From NCBI GenBank assembly GCA_937951415.1, contig CALFBW010000287.1, positions 1 to 43,713 of the forward strand: 43,713 nt of DNA, in the 5' to 3' direction. The notes below the pieces were generated by a model, which saw nothing but the letters and a program-made list of their open reading frames with translations, searched no databases and was not told the origin of the DNA. How positions within the stretch are numbered: the first letter of the stretch is position 1; the number at the start of each line of letters is the position of its first letter. Below, piece after piece: positions 8,524-17,507 of this stretch. The DNA is from an uncultured Chitinophagales bacterium (GTDB taxonomy: Bacteria; Bacteroidota; Bacteroidia; Chitinophagales; UBA2359). The translations under genes and the position numbers were made by a program.

Positions 8524-9195
8524 TTATCTTTTATCACCAAATTCTCTTGCCTTCCCTTCTAGCATTGGCACAAAACGAGCTGGTCCTTTATCCTCTTGGA
8601 CGCAAGTATCTTCTTCGGTTCTTTTTAAAAGGACCAAGCGTTGATTGTCTGCATCCTTTCCAACAGGAATAACTAAAATCCCTCCTATTTTGAGTTGTTG
8701 CAGTAGCTCATTAGGAATTTCAGGTGCCGCGGCTGTTACAATAATTCGATCAAAGGGCGCAGATTCGGGCCAGCCCTTAAAACCATCTCCATACCTTGTT
8801 TGCACCCTGTGATACCTTCGTTGCTGTAAGATTTCTTTTGCGGAGCGGTACAAGCCACGTATGCGCTCAATGCTAAACACTTGAACACCCAACTCCGCTA
8901 ATACCGATGCTTGGTAGGCCGAGCCCGTTCCAATCTCCAGTACTTTCATGCCTTTTTCGAGCTCCAACAATTGACTTTGATAAGCCACCGTATAAGGTTG
9001 CGAAATCGTTTGATTTTCCGCAATACGAATCGGAATATCTAAATAAGCACGGGCTTCAAAAGTAGAATCTATGTATAAATGACGTGGTACTTTTTGAATG
9101 GCTGCTAAGACAGATTCTGAACTAATACCCTTTTCTCGCAGCTGTTGAACCAGACGTCTTCGCTTGCCTTGATGCATCATTGAATCCATCCTCAT
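8524..9195 (-). CDS. pcm: Protein-L-isoaspartate O-methyltransferase
   Basis: SAM-dependent methyltransferase that repairs isoaspartyl residues in aged proteins. The hallmark segments are present in order: a helical N-terminus (VLAAIQKVPRHLYID), the substrate loop with ENQTISQPYTVAYQ, SAM-binding motif I VLEIGTGSAYQASVLAELG (the more usual GSGYQ is GSAYQ here), YGDGFKGWPESAPFDRIIVTAAAPEIP, and GGILVIPVG. The N-terminus holds several Met codons. The longest frame begins at a GTG (9198), so I chose the next codon, ATG at 9195, while ATGs further in are also possible. It is followed directly by the alpha/beta hydrolase gene. Confidence 0.93.
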   Translation of the reverse strand: MRMDSMMHQGKRRRLVQQLREKGISSESVLAAIQKVPRHLYIDSTFEARAYLDIPIRIAENQTISQPYTVAYQSQLLELEKGMKVLEIGTGSAYQASVLAELGVQVFSIERIRGLYRSAKEILQQRRYHRVQTRYGDGFKGWPESAPFDRIIVTAAAPEIPNELLQQLKIGGILVIPVGKDADNQRLVLLKRTEEDTCVQEDKGPARFVPMLEGKAREFGDKR

Positions 9196-9211
9196 CACTT
9201 TCGTATTTTTG
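9180..9211 (+). promoter_or_regulatory. Bacteroidota-type promoter for the phosphohexomutase gene
   Basis: TTG at 9180-9182 and TATTTTTG at 9204-9211, separated by 21 bases, fit the TTG/TAnnTTTG consensus on the plus strand. The element overlaps the 5' end of pcm and would give a leader of about 110 bases before the mutase ATG at 9326. Confidence 0.5.
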
Positions 9212-9227
9212 TATCACGATTCGATAC

Positions 9228-9235
9228 CAAATGTA
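9228..9235 (-). promoter_or_regulatory. TAnnTTTG -7 element upstream of pcm
   Basis: TACATTTG on the minus strand, about 33 bases before the pcm start. It matches the -7 consensus; no clear -33 box is seen. Confidence 0.45.
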
Positions 9236-9325
9236 AGTACCGACCGTCATAAGATCGGCTTTATTTTGGAACTAAGTCTGGAATAGCCAAAGAATACAGC
9301 TAATAAATAAAAACCACCACACCAT

Positions 9326-10726
9326 ATGATTAAGATAAAATTCGGCACCGACGGTTGGAGAGCCATCATTGCACAAGAGTACACCACCGATAATGTCGCA
9401 AGAGTTGCACAAGGAACTGCGAACTGGCTTTTGGAAAAGAACGAAACGGCCAAAGTAGTTATTGGTTATGATTGTCGCTTTGGTGGACCACTATTTGCGC
9501 AAGTAGCCGCCAGAGTTTTCTGCAACAATGGCATTAAAGTCATTATGAGTAGCAGCTTCGTTTCTACGCCAATGGTTTCCTTGGCCGCTGCCGAATGGGG
9601 CGCACAGCAGGGAATTGTAATCACTGCTAGCCACAATCCTCCGAGTTACAACGGTTTCAAACTCAAGGCGCACTACGGAGGTCCTTCCATTCCATCGGTA
9701 GTTGCGGAAGTAGAAGATCAAATTCCTGAAACAGCAGAGATTCCTGCCAAAACAATGGAAGCCTATGAAAAAGAAGGCATGTTGGAATATCGCGACATGG
9801 AAGAATTGTACTTCCAAAAAGTTAAAGAAGGTTTCGATCTAGACGCCATTCGCAACTCCGGAATTCAGATAGGCTATGATGCCATGTACGGCGCTGGCCA
9901 ATCGGTTTTACCCCGAATCTTACCGAATGCAAGTCTTTTGCACTGTGAATACAATCCTTCTTTTTTAGGAACTGCTCCTGAGCCATTGCACCGAAATCTA
10001 GGAGAATTGTCAGCTTTGATGGCGAGCAATGATGCCTTAAAAGTTGGACTAGCCAACGACGGAGATGCAGATCGAATTGGTATGTACGACAGTTCTGGAA
10101 ATTTCATTGATTCCCATCACATCATTTTATTGTTGATTCACTACCTGCACAAGTACAAAAAAATGTCGGGCAAAGTAGTCATTGCCTTTTCAGTAACCGA
10201 CAAGGTGCGCAAGCTTTGTGATTTGTATGGCATCGAATGTCAAGTAACGAAGATTGGCTTCAAATACATTTGCGGAATCATGGTTGATGAAGACGTTCTG
10301 TTAGGAGGCGAAGAATCGGGCGGAATTGCCATAAAAGGTTTTATTCCAGAACGTGATGGAATTTGGATGGGCTTGACCTTGCTAGAATTTATGGCAAAAA
10401 CAGGAAAATCTATTGAAGAACTTATCCAAGAAGTGTACGACATCGTTGGAGGTTTCGTCTTTGAACGGAACGACTTGCATTTGGACAATGACCTTAAGTG
10501 GCAAATTGTAGAAAACTGCAAAGCGGGCAAATACGAATCCTTTGGTAAATTCAAGGTAGAACGTATAGAGGATATTGATGGACACAAATTCCACTTTAGT
10601 GACACGCAATGGGTGATGATTCGTCCATCCGGAACTGAACCTGTTTTACGTGTTTATGCTGAAGCACCAACAGCCGAAGGTGTAGAAGAAATCTTAACAG
10701 AAGTAAAGAAGGTTTTACTTTCATAG
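9326..10726 (+). CDS. Phosphoglucomutase/phosphomannomutase family protein
   Basis: A 466-residue alpha-D-phosphohexomutase. All four signature loops are intact: the phosphoserine loop TASHNPPSYNG (Ser102), the metal loop DGDADR (245-250), the sugar-specificity loop GGEESGG (327-333), and the C-terminal phosphate loop RPSGTEPVLRVYAEA. The N-terminus KFGTDGWRAII is standard. The enzyme interconverts the 1- and 6-phosphates of glucose, mannose or glucosamine; the specificity cannot be settled from sequence, although GEESGG is common in phosphogluco/phosphomannomutases. The product would feed cell-wall and polysaccharide sugar nucleotides. It is followed after 33 bases by the DUF2279 gene on the same strand. 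Confidence 0.93.
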   Translation: MIKIKFGTDGWRAIIAQEYTTDNVARVAQGTANWLLEKNETAKVVIGYDCRFGGPLFAQVAARVFCNNGIKVIMSSSFVSTPMVSLAAAEWGAQQGIVITASHNPPSYNGFKLKAHYGGPSIPSVVAEVEDQIPETAEIPAKTMEAYEKEGMLEYRDMEELYFQKVKEGFDLDAIRNSGIQIGYDAMYGAGQSVLPRILPNASLLHCEYNPSFLGTAPEPLHRNLGELSALMASNDALKVGLANDGDADRIGMYDSSGNFIDSHHIILLLIHYLHKYKKMSGKVVIAFSVTDKVRKLCDLYGIECQVTKIGFKYICGIMVDEDVLLGGEESGGIAIKGFIPERDGIWMGLTLLEFMAKTGKSIEELIQEVYDIVGGFVFERNDLHLDNDLKWQIVENCKAGKYESFGKFKVERIEDIDGHKFHFSDTQWVMIRPSGTEPVLRVYAEAPTAEGVEEILTEVKKVLLS

Positions 10727-10759
10727 AGATTTAGTTAGGTAATTTTTTCAATAATAAAA

Positions 10760-11773
10760 ATGAAAGCAGGACTGAGATATTTAGGTTTAATACTCAGCTT
10801 CCTGCTTTTTTTTACGCTTGAAGCACAGAACGAACGCCCAATAAATGAGCAAGATCCAGGTACTATTTTACTTGATTCTTCTAGTAATAAAAACGGATTC
10901 TGGAGGGCTAGTCCTCAGTTCAATAAAGCAAAATTCTACGGCTTAACTGGAGGAGCTTTAGGCATCTATTCCGGCATAACAATAGCCCTTAGCACCACTT
11001 GGTATTCAGAGTTTGACCAAAGTAGTTTTCACTTTTACAACGACAATGGGGAATGGCTTCAGATGGATAAGTTTGGCCACAGCTGGACAACTTATGCGGA
11101 GGCACGTTATGGAATGCATCTTTATGAATGGACTGGTTTATCGCAGCGAAAAGCAGCATGGCTTGGTGTAGCATGGGCAATGACCGCTCAACTCACGATA
11201 GAAGTGCTAGATGGATTTTCCGCAAAATGGGGAGCTTCTCCAGGCGATTTATTAGCAAATACCAGTGGTGCGGCTCTTTTATTAGCACAAGAATATGCTT
11301 GGCAAGAGCAGCGTTTTCTACTAAAATTTTCTTCAGGACGCGTTGATTACTCTATGTATGATCCGTCCATACAAGAAAGAGCGAACAACTTGTTTGGAGC
11401 TACAAATCGGGAGCGCATTTTGAAAGACTACAATGGGCAGTCCTATTGGCTCAGCTTTAAGCCTGCTAGAGTTTTAGGGAGAACGTCTAGAATGCCCAAT
11501 TGGCTCACTTTATCTTTGGGTTATGGCGCGGAAGGAATTTTAGGAGGTTTCGAAAACGAATGGGAAAACGCGGAAGGAGAAATCATCGTTCGAAACGATA
11601 TTCCTAGAACGAGACGGTACTTTTTATCACTAGACATCGACTTTTCTCAGATTGAAACCCGGAATGTCTTTCTTCGAACACTTTTCGATGCCGTCAATAT
11701 TTTAAAAGTTCCGGCGCCAAGTCTCGAAATAAATAGCAGGGGCGATCTGAAATTTCACCCCCTTTATTGGTAA
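10760..11773 (+). CDS. DUF2279 family envelope protein
   Basis: A 337-residue protein with an N-terminal signal peptide (hydrophobic GLILSFLLFFTLEAQ) and no lipobox cysteine. Residues about 90-180 carry the DUF2279 pattern: MDKFGHSWTTYAEARYGMHL, then AWLGVAWAMTAQLTIEVLDGF and SPGDLLANTSGAALLLAQEY. Those segments look like short membrane helices or barrel-associated turns. The family is described only as a putative periplasmic or membrane protein and its function is unknown. The C-terminal half (WLTLSLGYGAEGILGG, YFLSLDIDFSQIE) looks beta-rich and may sit in the outer membrane. It lies 33 bases after the mutase gene and may share its transcript. It is convergent with recJ across a 10-base gap. 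Confidence 0.75.
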   Translation: MKAGLRYLGLILSFLLFFTLEAQNERPINEQDPGTILLDSSSNKNGFWRASPQFNKAKFYGLTGGALGIYSGITIALSTTWYSEFDQSSFHFYNDNGEWLQMDKFGHSWTTYAEARYGMHLYEWTGLSQRKAAWLGVAWAMTAQLTIEVLDGFSAKWGASPGDLLANTSGAALLLAQEYAWQEQRFLLKFSSGRVDYSMYDPSIQERANNLFGATNRERILKDYNGQSYWLSFKPARVLGRTSRMPNWLTLSLGYGAEGILGGFENEWENAEGEIIVRNDIPRTRRYFLSLDIDFSQIETRNVFLRTLFDAVNILKVPAPSLEINSRGDLKFHPLYW

Positions 11774-11783
11774 TCTTCTATTC

Positions 11784-13595
11784 TTAAAGACGCATTCGCT
11801 TCGTTTCCTTATCCTCGTTGCCTTCTTTGTCTTTATCATTGCTATTGGCAGATTGATCGGCTGGTTCCTCTCGCAACTCAACTGCACCCTGCGCACTCGT
11901 CTTCAAATCTTTGATGGTAAACTGCAGGTTCTTTGTTCCTCGCCAAGTATTCAAGTCAAGGTGATAGCAAACATCGAAACTTCCCGCTTTAACCACTGGG
12001 AGTTTTTCTGCCATATTGAAGCCGATACCGCTAATGGCATAAGAATCAATTTGCGAAGCGTGAATTTTGATGTGCCCTTTACGCTGACCCACTATATCAG
12101 AATAGCCCGTATCATTCAGCGCCCGACTCACAAAAGTTGGCTTAAGATTGGCTGGACCGAAAGGCTCAAATTGCGCCAAAATGTTGTAGAACTTTAAGTC
12201 GAGTTGGTGTACATCCACTTCTGCATCTACAGAAATCTCTGGACTCATTTCCGTTTCATTGATCGTCGAAGCTACAACTTGCTCGAAGCGTTCAATAAAT
12301 TCCGGAATACGCTCCTTTTCGATGGTGAGTCCTGCTGCATATTTATGTCCACCAAATTGTTCCAAGATATCTTCACAAGCTCCAATGGCATTATAGATAT
12401 CGAAGTTCTTTACCGAACGCGCAGATCCCGCGGCGTATCGATCATCGGAAGAGGTTAAAATGATGGTAGGCTTGTAGTAGTTCTCGATCATTCGAGAAGC
12501 AACAATACCAATCACTCCTTTGTGCCAGTGCTTTTGATAGAGAATCGTGGACTTTTTATTGCCAAAATCCTCATCTGCTTCAATTAGATCTAAGGCTTCT
12601 TGAGTGATCGTTCGATCAATCAGTCTTCGCTCGCTATTGATGCTATTCAGATTATTGGCTTGCTCTAAAGCCACGGTAGAATCTTGAGAAGTAAGTAAGC
12701 GAACTGCTACATTACCATGATCCATTCGACCTGCCGCATTGATACGTGGGCCAATGACAAAGATGATGTCAGAAATGCTCAGCTTACGATCTACGCCACT
12801 GCTTCTCAACAAAAAGCGCAGTCCAGGGCGCGGTCTTTTGTTTAAGCGTTTCAAACCGTGATAGGCTAGGACTCTGTTCTCTCCTGTTATCGGAACGATA
12901 TCGGCGGCGATACTCACCACCACCAAGTCCAATTGTTCCTCCACCTTTGACTCGTCTAGCTGCATATAGGAAGCTAGCGCTTGCGCCAGCTTGTATCCAA
13001 TACCGCAGCCACTGAGTTCTTTGTAGGGATAGGGACAATCTTCCCGCTTCGGATCAAGCACCGCGGCCGCCGGTGGAAGTTCCTCCCCTGGCCTGTGGTG
13101 ATCACAAATTATGAAATCGATGCCTCGCTCATTGGCATACTTAATCTGATCTACGGCTTTGATGCCGCAGTCTAGAGCAATGACTAGCTTTATTTCATGC
13201 TGTACAGCATGATCTATTCCCTGATAAGAAATTCCATATCCTTCGCGATATCGATCTGGTATGTAATATTCTAGGTTAAAATAGATTTCTCTTAAAAAAC
13301 CAAAAACCAATGCTACGGCGGTAGTTCCATCTACGTCGTAATCGCCATAAACCATGACTTTTTCATTGTTACGTATAGCTTCATCTATCCTTCGCACAGC
13401 CTTATCCATATCTTTCATGAGATACGGATCATGTAAATGACTGAGTTCAGGGCGGAAAAAGCGCTGCGCTTCCTCGTATGTTCGAATGCCTCGCTTAACT
13501 AATAGTTCGCAAAGTACTCGATTGATCTTAAGTTCTTTATAAAGTTTTTCTACTGCTAATTCATCTGTTTTACTTATTACCCAACGTTTATCCAT
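11784..13595 (-). CDS. recJ: Single-stranded-DNA-specific exonuclease RecJ
   Basis: A 603-residue RecJ, a 5'-3' ssDNA exonuclease of recombination and mismatch repair. The DHH-phosphoesterase motifs are complete: YGDYDVDGTTA (83-93, metal binding), a conserved LDCG (141-144), CDHH (164-167), then ELSGCGIGYKLAQAL. The DHHA1 domain shows GRINAAGRMDHG-type GPRINAAGRMD and EQFGGHKYAAGLT. The C-terminal OB-like domain contains EPFGPANLKPTF. A hydrophilic tail rich in Asn, Asp, Lys and Glu ends the protein. Length is normal. A TAACTTTG element lies only 13 bases upstream of the ATG, so the leader must be very short. Confidence 0.97.
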   Translation of the reverse strand: MDKRWVISKTDELAVEKLYKELKINRVLCELLVKRGIRTYEEAQRFFRPELSHLHDPYLMKDMDKAVRRIDEAIRNNEKVMVYGDYDVDGTTAVALVFGFLREIYFNLEYYIPDRYREGYGISYQGIDHAVQHEIKLVIALDCGIKAVDQIKYANERGIDFIICDHHRPGEELPPAAAVLDPKREDCPYPYKELSGCGIGYKLAQALASYMQLDESKVEEQLDLVVVSIAADIVPITGENRVLAYHGLKRLNKRPRPGLRFLLRSSGVDRKLSISDIIFVIGPRINAAGRMDHGNVAVRLLTSQDSTVALEQANNLNSINSERRLIDRTITQEALDLIEADEDFGNKKSTILYQKHWHKGVIGIVASRMIENYYKPTIILTSSDDRYAAGSARSVKNFDIYNAIGACEDILEQFGGHKYAAGLTIEKERIPEFIERFEQVVASTINETEMSPEISVDAEVDVHQLDLKFYNILAQFEPFGPANLKPTFVSRALNDTGYSDIVGQRKGHIKIHASQIDSYAISGIGFNMAEKLPVVKAGSFDVCYHLDLNTWRGTKNLQFTIKDLKTSAQGAVELREEPADQSANSNDKDKEGNEDKETKRMRL

Positions 13596-13608
13596 GATTT
13601 CATGTTAA

Positions 13609-13616
13609 CAAAGTTA
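13609..13616 (-). promoter_or_regulatory. TAnnTTTG -7 element upstream of recJ
   Basis: TAACTTTG on the minus strand ends 13 bases before the recJ ATG, which implies a near-leaderless transcript if it is used. No clear -33 TTG is seen. Confidence 0.4.
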
Positions 13617-13696
13617 ATCTTTCTGAGGACATCTTGCCTATCTACTTCCTATTTAACAGAAAGGTGAAAAAATGGGCGTTTCGTTGGTATTTGTAG

Positions 13697-13704
13697 TAAA
13701 TTTG
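13697..13704 (+). promoter_or_regulatory. TAnnTTTG -7 element upstream of metK
   Basis: TAAATTTG lies 24 bases before the metK ATG at 13729. A TTG at 13684-13686 is only 10 bases upstream, closer than usual, so the -33 box is uncertain. The element argues against the longer metK reading frame that begins at 13672. Confidence 0.5.
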
Positions 13705-13728
13705 CACCGCTTTAAAAAACTAAAAAAT

Positions 13729-14988
13729 ATGCCTTACCTATTCACTTCAGAGTCAGTATCTGAAGGACACCCTGATAAAGTTTCCGATCAAATTTCTGAT
13801 GCGATTCTCGATGAATTCCTAAAACAAGACCCTGATTCGAAAGTGGCTTGTGAAACCCTGGTTACTACTGGATTAGTTGTGGTGAGTGGTGAGGTTAGAA
13901 GCAATGCCTACGTTGACATACAGAAAACAGCGAGAGACGTCATTAAAAGAATCGGATACAATCGCTCAGAATATCAGTTCGATGCAGATTCTTGTGGAGT
14001 AATTTCCACTTTGCACGGACAGTCTGACGACATCTACCAAGGGGTTGCAAGAAAAAAAGAAGAACAACAAGGAGCTGGTGATCAAGGGATGATGTTTGGT
14101 TATGCAACCAATGAAACCGATAACTACATGCCACTGGCATTAGATTTATCGCATTTAATTCTTCAAGAACTTGCAGCAATTCGTAAAGGCGGAAAGAAAA
14201 TGACGTATTTGCGTCCAGATTCTAAGTCTCAAGTAACCATTGAGTACAGTGATGATCACAAGCCAATTCGTATTGAGGCTATTGTGGTTTCAACACAGCA
14301 TGACGATTTCGCTGCTGAGCGCAAAATGTTGAAACAAATCGATAAAGACGTTCGCGAGATTTTGATTCCCCGAGTAAAGAAGAAGTGCCCAGCCCGCGTT
14401 AAAAAGCTTTTTACCGACGAAATCAAATTCCACATTAATCCAACAGGTAAGTTTGTTATTGGTGGTCCTCATGGAGATACTGGCCTAACAGGTCGTAAGA
14501 TCATCGTTGATACTTACGGAGGTAAAGGAGCACATGGTGGTGGTGCATTTTCAGGAAAAGACGCCAGTAAAGTGGATCGTTCGGCTGCCTATGCAACACG
14601 CCACATGGCGAAAAACATGGTAGCTGCAGGATTGGCGGATCAAGTTTTGGTGCAAGTAGCATATGCAATTGGAAAAGCTGAGCCAGTTGGACTTTATGTT
14701 GACACCTACGGTACTTCTAAAGTTGACATGACTGATGGTGCTTTGGCAAAGAAAATGGCAAAGATTTTCGATTTACGTCCAGCGGCAATCATTAAGCACT
14801 ACGGATTGAAGAACCCAATTTTCTCAGGAACAGCTGCTTATGGGCACATGGGCCGCAAGCCAAGTACCATCAAAGTAAGTGTGCCTGCTAAGAAAGCCGG
14901 GACATTCGAGGAAAAATCTTTCGAAAGCTTCACTTGGGAAAAGCTAGATCGAGTAGAAGACATCAAGAAAGCATTCAAATTATCTTAA
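13729..14988 (+). CDS. metK: S-adenosylmethionine synthetase
   Basis: Forms S-adenosylmethionine from ATP and methionine, the methyl donor for enzymes such as Pcm and RsmA encoded nearby. The 419-residue product begins [28 protein letters not shown], which holds the ATP-site GHPDK and the metal-binding [18 protein letters not shown] and [21 protein letters not shown] are the two signature segments, followed by [19 protein letters not shown]. An in-frame ATG 57 bases upstream (13672) would add 19 atypical residues and lies upstream of the -7 element, so I set the start at 13729. A strong intrinsic terminator follows. No SAM riboswitch-like leader is seen. Confidence 0.97.
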   Translation: MPYLFTSESVSEGHPDKVSDQISDAILDEFLKQDPDSKVACETLVTTGLVVVSGEVRSNAYVDIQKTARDVIKRIGYNRSEYQFDADSCGVISTLHGQSDDIYQGVARKKEEQQGAGDQGMMFGYATNETDNYMPLALDLSHLILQELAAIRKGGKKMTYLRPDSKSQVTIEYSDDHKPIRIEAIVVSTQHDDFAAERKMLKQIDKDVREILIPRVKKKCPARVKKLFTDEIKFHINPTGKFVIGGPHGDTGLTGRKIIVDTYGGKGAHGGGAFSGKDASKVDRSAAYATRHMAKNMVAAGLADQVLVQVAYAIGKAEPVGLYVDTYGTSKVDMTDGALAKKMAKIFDLRPAAIIKHYGLKNPIFSGTAAYGHMGRKPSTIKVSVPAKKAGTFEEKSFESFTWEKLDRVEDIKKAFKLS

Positions 14989-15011
14989 GTTTTAGATCAA
15001 ATAATCATAGC

Positions 15012-15048
15012 AAAAAGCGCCGATGGAATTCCGTCGGCGCTTTTTTAT
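15012..15048 (+). terminator. Rho-independent terminator of metK
   Basis: AGCGCCGA (15016-15023) pairs with TCGGCGCT (15034-15041) around a ten-base loop whose GGAATTCC core is itself self-complementary. An A-run precedes the stem and a T-run follows it, so it could also stop the convergent DUF3108 transcript. Confidence 0.92.
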
Positions 15049-15104
15049 TGCAATAACTTTTACTACGTACGTAAATATCCTCTTAAGAAGAGATAGCGAT
15101 ACTT

Positions 15105-15935
15105 CTACTTCTCCATTTGGAGCGGATAGCGAAGATTCTCCGCACTTACCAAGTAGACTTTGATCGTGCCTATTGATAGATCTGACTTAATCATGATCGG
15201 CAGCAAATTTTCATCATTACTTACAAAAACTTCCATTTTATCGCCATCTGTAAAAACATCTCCTTCTAATAATAGAGGTTCAAATCTTAAGCACTCAACA
15301 TCTCCGATTTCGCCGTCTACCATTTCCAGACCCAAATACTTCAAATGTACTGGAAACAAATCACCGTCGATCACCAATTCTACTGGAACAATATCCTCTA
15401 CTTCTAAGGATTCCAAGTTCATAGATCGCAAATAATAAAAAGCTGAAAGCAAATCCTGTGTACAGAGATTTATCTTTCTTCGCTCATTTTCCTGGCGCAT
15501 GTGCCCTTGCGCTTGGTGAAAATCGATGGTTAATGAATCACCGTCTTCGTCGTAGGTATATTGAAGATCTTTTTGATAGCCTCCTTCTCGCACTTGTCTC
15601 AAAAATTTCACAGGTCTTAAAGTGTTTTGATCGAGATAGGATTCATAGACATCTCTAACCTTAAAGAACCAGTCATAGCGTTTCAGAGTCTTTCCTTGAG
15701 CCCTTGCATGTAGAACTGCCCGATAGTCCAAGCTTTCTTCTTGCAAGTCTATTTCTAACTTGCCTATTCCAACCCATATAGCTGTCCAGTGATAGTAAGC
15801 TTTATACTCCAACTTTTCCCCTACTTGAAAGGCTGCTTCTTGGTTTGTACAAGAAGAGACATAAGTATCCTGCGCATTCAAAAGGCCATTTAACCCCGAT
15901 AGAAAAAAAGCAAGAAGGAAGATTTTTTTGATCAT
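15105..15935 (-). CDS. DUF3108 domain-containing exported protein
   Basis: A 276-residue protein with a signal peptide (IKKIFLLAFFLSGLNGLLNA). The mature part follows the DUF3108 pattern: FQVGEKLEYKAYYHWTAIWVG at the start, a beta-rich core with RYDWFFKVRDVYESYLD and LRPVKFLRQVREGGY, then DLLSAFYYLRSM and SNDENLLPIMIKSDLSIG near the end. The family is periplasmic or outer-membrane associated and of unknown function. Its ATG overlaps the stop codon of the upstream membrane protein gene (shared ATGA, 15932-15935), so the two are translated together. I infer a joint role in the envelope, but nothing in the sequence defines it. Confidence 0.8.
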   Translation of the reverse strand: MIKKIFLLAFFLSGLNGLLNAQDTYVSSCTNQEAAFQVGEKLEYKAYYHWTAIWVGIGKLEIDLQEESLDYRAVLHARAQGKTLKRYDWFFKVRDVYESYLDQNTLRPVKFLRQVREGGYQKDLQYTYDEDGDSLTIDFHQAQGHMRQENERRKINLCTQDLLSAFYYLRSMNLESLEVEDIVPVELVIDGDLFPVHLKYLGLEMVDGEIGDVECLRFEPLLLEGDVFTDGDKMEVFVSNDENLLPIMIKSDLSIGTIKVYLVSAENLRYPLQMEK

Positions 15936-16906
15936 TCATCCCATTTAAAAGTCCACCAATAAAACATCCCCAATACAGAGGGGATAAGCAAATTGATCAC
16001 CCAAAGACCGAAAGTGGACATAATTCCTGCAATAGCATTTACTCCAATCATTCCGCAAAGCATCATCATTACCGAACTACGAACGCCCAACTCTATTAGT
16101 GCTATCGAAGGCAAAACTGTTTGCAAAAAGAAAGCCGTTAATATCAATGACATAATCAACAAAGTCGACTCTTCGCCCCCAAAGAAACGAAAGAGTAAAA
16201 ACAGTTGAAACGAAAACAGCAAATGCCGAGTTGCACTTAAAAAGAGTACCGCACTTAACTTTTCGATCTGCAAATTTGCAACAAGATTAATCGAAGTTCG
16301 AAATTTTTCTTTGTTCAGGATGGGGAATTTCACCAGAAAGCGACGCATATAGTCCAACTTAAAGTAAGAAAGACTTAAGAGTGCAACAATAAATAAACCA
16401 ATGGGAATCAGTAATTTAAGCCAATTGTGGGACTGCGTAAAGTAGACAAAAGACAGACTTCCTAAAAACCCTATGGAGAAACTAGCTAGCAACTGAGATA
16501 AGCTTGAGGTAAATCCTAAGCCCAGTCCCACTAATCGATTTCCGGGAGAAAGCAAGGCTAATCTTCCTGCGGTTTCTCCCACTCGATTAGGAGTAAACAT
16601 TCCAATTGTTATTCCAGCTAAAACGGCCTTAAATGCATCGAAAAAGCCAATGTCTTGAATACCCTTTAGCAACTTTTGCCACTTCAAGGCTTCTAATGCT
16701 ACATTAGGGACCAGCAATAGAAGACTAATTGCAGGGTAAAGAATGCTAGATTTTTGGCTATTAAGAACTGTCTCTGCCCATAGGGATTCCCATTCACCCA
16801 CAAGGTATTGTCGAAAAATGCTGAGCGACAGCAAGAGCAAAATAGTTACCTTTAGCAGCAGCAGGGCAATCTTCCAAAATGTTTTTTTGCTTGCTGATTT
16901 ATCCAC
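15932..16906 (-). CDS. UPF0104/lysylphosphatidylglycerol synthase-like membrane protein
   Basis: A 324-residue integral membrane protein with about eight helices, matching the transmembrane half of the LPG synthetase (flippase-like) family. Recognisable parts are WQKLLKGIQDIGFFDAFKAV, the conserved GMFTPNRVGETAGRLALL (residues about 97-115), the loop after SLSQLLASFSIGFLGS, and C-terminal LPSIALIELGVRSSVMM. It lacks the cytoplasmic aminoacyl-transferase domain of MprF, so it probably moves or binds a lipid rather than aminoacylating one; that is inference. The start is GTG (16904-16906), 20 bases from the divergent ruvC start. It overlaps the DUF3108 gene by 4 bases. Confidence 0.82.
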   Translation of the reverse strand: MDKSASKKTFWKIALLLLKVTILLLLSLSIFRQYLVGEWESLWAETVLNSQKSSILYPAISLLLLVPNVALEALKWQKLLKGIQDIGFFDAFKAVLAGITIGMFTPNRVGETAGRLALLSPGNRLVGLGLGFTSSLSQLLASFSIGFLGSLSFVYFTQSHNWLKLLIPIGLFIVALLSLSYFKLDYMRRFLVKFPILNKEKFRTSINLVANLQIEKLSAVLFLSATRHLLFSFQLFLLFRFFGGEESTLLIMSLILTAFFLQTVLPSIALIELGVRSSVMMMLCGMIGVNAIAGIMSTFGLWVINLLIPSVLGMFYWWTFKWDE

Positions 16907-16926
16907 TTAGATGATCTTATTCAAAT

Positions 16927-17493
16927 TTGCCAAAAGAAACTAAAAAAAGACGAATCTTAGGCATAGATCCAGGTACGAATGTACTGGGTTATGCATTTAT
17001 AATTACTGAAGGAGATAAGATCTCCTTAGATAGTGTGGGTATTGTGCGCTTAGATCAGTATGAAACAGCCTTCAAGAAGCTTCAAATGATCGCAGAAAAA
17101 CTCTCGGGATTGATTGAGCGCTATGGGCCAGAAGAAATGGGAGTTGAAGCTCCTTTCTTTGGGAAGAATGTTCAATCTATGCTTAAGCTAGGACGAGCGC
17201 AAGGCGTAGCAATTGCAACGGCCATGCTGGCTGGTGTTGATGTGACAGAATACAGTCCTCGGAAAGTAAAACAGTCGGTTACAGGCAACGGGAATGCCTC
17301 CAAGGAACAAGTTGCAGCCATGGTTCAGCGGATGATGAAAATGGATCGACTTCCGAAATATTATGACGCGACTGATGCACTCGCAGTTGCGATTTGCCAC
17401 TACCTGCAAGGTGGCAAAAAGAAACTTAGTGATGGTAAGTATTATTCGGGTTGGGAAGCCTATGCAAAGGACAATCCTAAAAAGGTCAAATAG
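16927..17493 (+). CDS. ruvC: Holliday junction resolvase RuvC
   Basis: A 188-residue RuvC, the endonuclease that cuts Holliday junctions with RuvAB. The four acidic active-site residues can be placed: Asp14 in GIDPGTNVLGYA, Glu74 in GVEAPFFGKN, and Asp147 and Asp150 in YDATDALAVAICH. AQGVAIATAMLAGV and YSPRKVKQSVTGNGNASKEQV are also typical. The start is TTG at 16927: an in-frame TGA lies five codons upstream and the only nearby ATG (16911) is out of frame. ruvA and ruvB are not in the window. A six-pair A/T-rich hairpin in the gap to the convergent HIT gene is too weak to call a terminator. Confidence 0.96.
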   Translation: MPKETKKRRILGIDPGTNVLGYAFIITEGDKISLDSVGIVRLDQYETAFKKLQMIAEKLSGLIERYGPEEMGVEAPFFGKNVQSMLKLGRAQGVAIATAMLAGVDVTEYSPRKVKQSVTGNGNASKEQVAAMVQRMMKMDRLPKYYDATDALAVAICHYLQGGKKKLSDGKYYSGWEAYAKDNPKKVK

Positions 17494-17507
17494 TTGCTGC
17501 TATTTCT

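Noticed and set aside
13672-13728. N-terminal extension of metK to an upstream ATG
   Set aside because: It adds 19 residues unlike the family, and the start lies upstream of the TAAATTTG element, so it would not be transcribed from that promoter.
17488-17505. Terminator between ruvC and the HIT gene
   Set aside because: The stem is only six A/T-rich pairs and lacks a T-run.
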